Below are positions 14,575-15,344 of a DNA stretch of 15,344 nucleotides, piece by piece. Position numbers and translations under genes: made by a program. The stretch is from a bacterium (lineage in GTDB: Bacteria; Gemmatimonadota; Glassbacteria; GWA2-58-10). A model generated the notes under the pieces. That model saw only the letters and a list, made by a program, of their open reading frames with translations, was not told the DNA's origin and ran no database searches. The stretch lies in contig JAJFUG010000118.1 in assembly GCA_021372515.1 (NCBI GenBank), positions 1 through 15,344 on the forward strand. Reading direction: 5' to 3'. The first letter of the stretch is position 1. Each line of letters begins with the position of its first letter.

Positions 14575-14976
14575 CTATCGAGCAGGCATTGATGCCTTAT
14601 CAGTGTCGAACTCACTGACCCAGCCTTCTTTTCCTTTATATTTAACTTTATACCAAATAACGTTATACATAGGACCTTCAATAACTATAAAATCTTCAAC
14701 TTTGAGTTTTGTACCGGTTAGGATTCTAAGGATTTCTTCATCTTGACCGCACTGGGCATAAGGGCATAAACGCGCTCTATTGTCTATTGTCAAGATAGTA
14801 ATTGTATCTGCGTGGATGTTGTTTTGAACAACCGGTTTTGTTCGTTCAGTAGAATCAACTGTGTTTTTCTTTAATGGTACATCTGTAATTTGGTTATTAT
14901 GGAATTGCCGCAATAACAAGAAGTATACAATAATAATAGCGGCAATGATAAGATATTTTTTGTTTATTTTTGACAT
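14575..14976 (-). CDS. Membrane-anchored SH3-like (SH3b) domain protein, AT-rich
   Basis: This encodes 133 residues. The ATG (CAT at 14974-14976) has GGAG five bases upstream on its strand. Residues 8-22 form a single membrane helix after a Lys-rich start, so the rest is probably outside the cytoplasm. A polar linker (23-58) leads to a bacterial SH3-like domain (about 60-128) with TIDNRARLCPYAQC, LTGTKLKV, WYKVKYKGKEGWV. C71 and C76 are in the RT-loop position where related proteins carry a CxxxxC pair. SH3b domains often bind peptidoglycan or peptides. The base composition is very unlike its neighbours: the 60 bases at 14641-14700 have only 15 G or C. This and the adjacent repeat suggest recent acquisition. 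Confidence 0.8.
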   Translation of the reverse strand: MSKINKKYLIIAAIIIVYFLLLRQFHNNQITDVPLKKNTVDSTERTKPVVQNNIHADTITILTIDNRARLCPYAQCGQDEEILRILTGTKLKVEDFIVIEGPMYNVIWYKVKYKGKEGWVSEFDTDKASMPAR

Positions 14977-14985
14977 AACAACTCC

Positions 14986-15000
14986 GTTGGTAAAACCAAC
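14986..15000 (-). promoter_or_regulatory. Short perfect hairpin just upstream of the SH3-gene ribosome binding site
   Basis: GTTGGT-AAA-ACCAAC is a perfect 6-base inverted repeat with a 3-base centre (on the minus strand GTTGGT-TTT-ACCAAC). It directly abuts the GGAG site of the SH3-protein gene. It could be an operator or a 5' mRNA hairpin affecting translation or stability. No convincing -35/-10 pair was found in 15001-15052. Confidence 0.4.
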
Positions 15001-15052
15001 AGGAGATTTAGTATGTCTCTTTATCTCTCTCTTATGGCTTGTTTAGGTGTTC

Positions 15053-15344
15053 TCATTCCCCCTCGCCGAACAGGTCTTTCTGGCCCTCGCGGGGAGTTTC
15101 GGCGGGCGGGTTGAGGCCCAGGTGGCGCCAGGCGGCGGCTGTGGCCTCACGACCCCGTGGGGTGCGGTTGATCAGGCCGCGCTGGATCAGGAACGGCTCG
15201 TACACCTCCTCGATCGTGTCCGGCTCCTCGCCCACGGAGACGGCCAGGGTGCCCACTCCCACCGGACGGCCGCCGTATTTTTCCACCAGTGTGCGCAGGA
15301 TCGCCAGGTCCATCTCATCCAGCCCCGACTCATCCACCTCCAGA
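15053..15344 (-). CDS. ruvB: Holliday junction helicase RuvB, C-terminal part (partial)
   Basis: The frame is open to the right edge of the window, so only the last 96 residues are seen. RuvB is the AAA+ motor of the RuvABC branch-migration complex. The visible part is the C-terminal winged-helix DNA-binding domain. [10 protein letters not shown] and [20 protein letters not shown] lead to [21 protein letters not shown], the most conserved block of the domain. The tail after HLGL is variable in RuvB and here ends in a short acidic stretch. The N-terminal ATPase domain lies outside the window. It is transcribed towards the SH3-protein gene, with a 76-base gap. Confidence 0.95.
   Translation of the reverse strand, partial: LEVDESGLDEMDLAILRTLVEKYGGRPVGVGTLAVSVGEEPDTIEEVYEPFLIQRGLINRTPRGREATAAAWRHLGLNPPAETPREGQKDLFGEGE

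Overview
The window is a GC-rich stretch of a Gram-negative-type bacterial chromosome. The evidence is a GT9 glycosyltransferase, two lipoproteins with lipoboxes, Sec-type signal peptides and two sigma-54-like promoters. I cannot name the species. The densely packed GC-rich genes and generic family-level matches would suit an uncultured FCB-like or candidate-phylum bacterium, but this is a weak inference.

Region 1 (1-7673, + strand) is one tightly packed, probably translationally coupled operon. It encodes the end of a membrane protein, a second membrane protein, a GT9 glycosyltransferase, a small SAM methyltransferase, an SpsF-type cytidylyltransferase, a PseG/SpsG-type nucleotide-sugar hydrolase, an ATP-grasp ligase, a NeuB-family synthase and a Gfo/Idh/MocA dehydrogenase. 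NeuB, PseG and SpsF are the later steps of nonulosonic acid (sialic, legionaminic or pseudaminic acid-like) sugar synthesis: release of the free hexose from UDP, condensation with phosphoenolpyruvate, and CMP activation. The ATP-grasp, oxidoreductase and methyltransferase are unusual companions and suggest a modified acidic surface sugar. The early-step genes (dehydratase, aminotransferase, acetyltransferase) are not in the window.

Region 2 (7674-10797, + strand) has a 209-base intergenic region with a good -24/-12 sigma-54 promoter and an upstream inverted repeat. It drives two tandem paralogous lipoproteins of unknown function whose first ~50 codons are almost identical in DNA. A strong GC hairpin follows, where the + genes converge with the - strand genes.

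Region 3 (10798-14428, - strand) encodes a secreted WG-repeat protein with its own sigma-54-like promoter, a secreted GH31 glycoside hydrolase, and a small DUF2905 membrane protein.

Region 4 (14429-15344) contains a 106-base nested palindromic repeat, then an AT-rich gene for a membrane-anchored SH3-like protein, then the 3' end of ruvB. The repeat and the AT-rich gene look like an insertion between ruvB and DUF2905.

No tRNA, rRNA, CRISPR array or transposase gene was seen.
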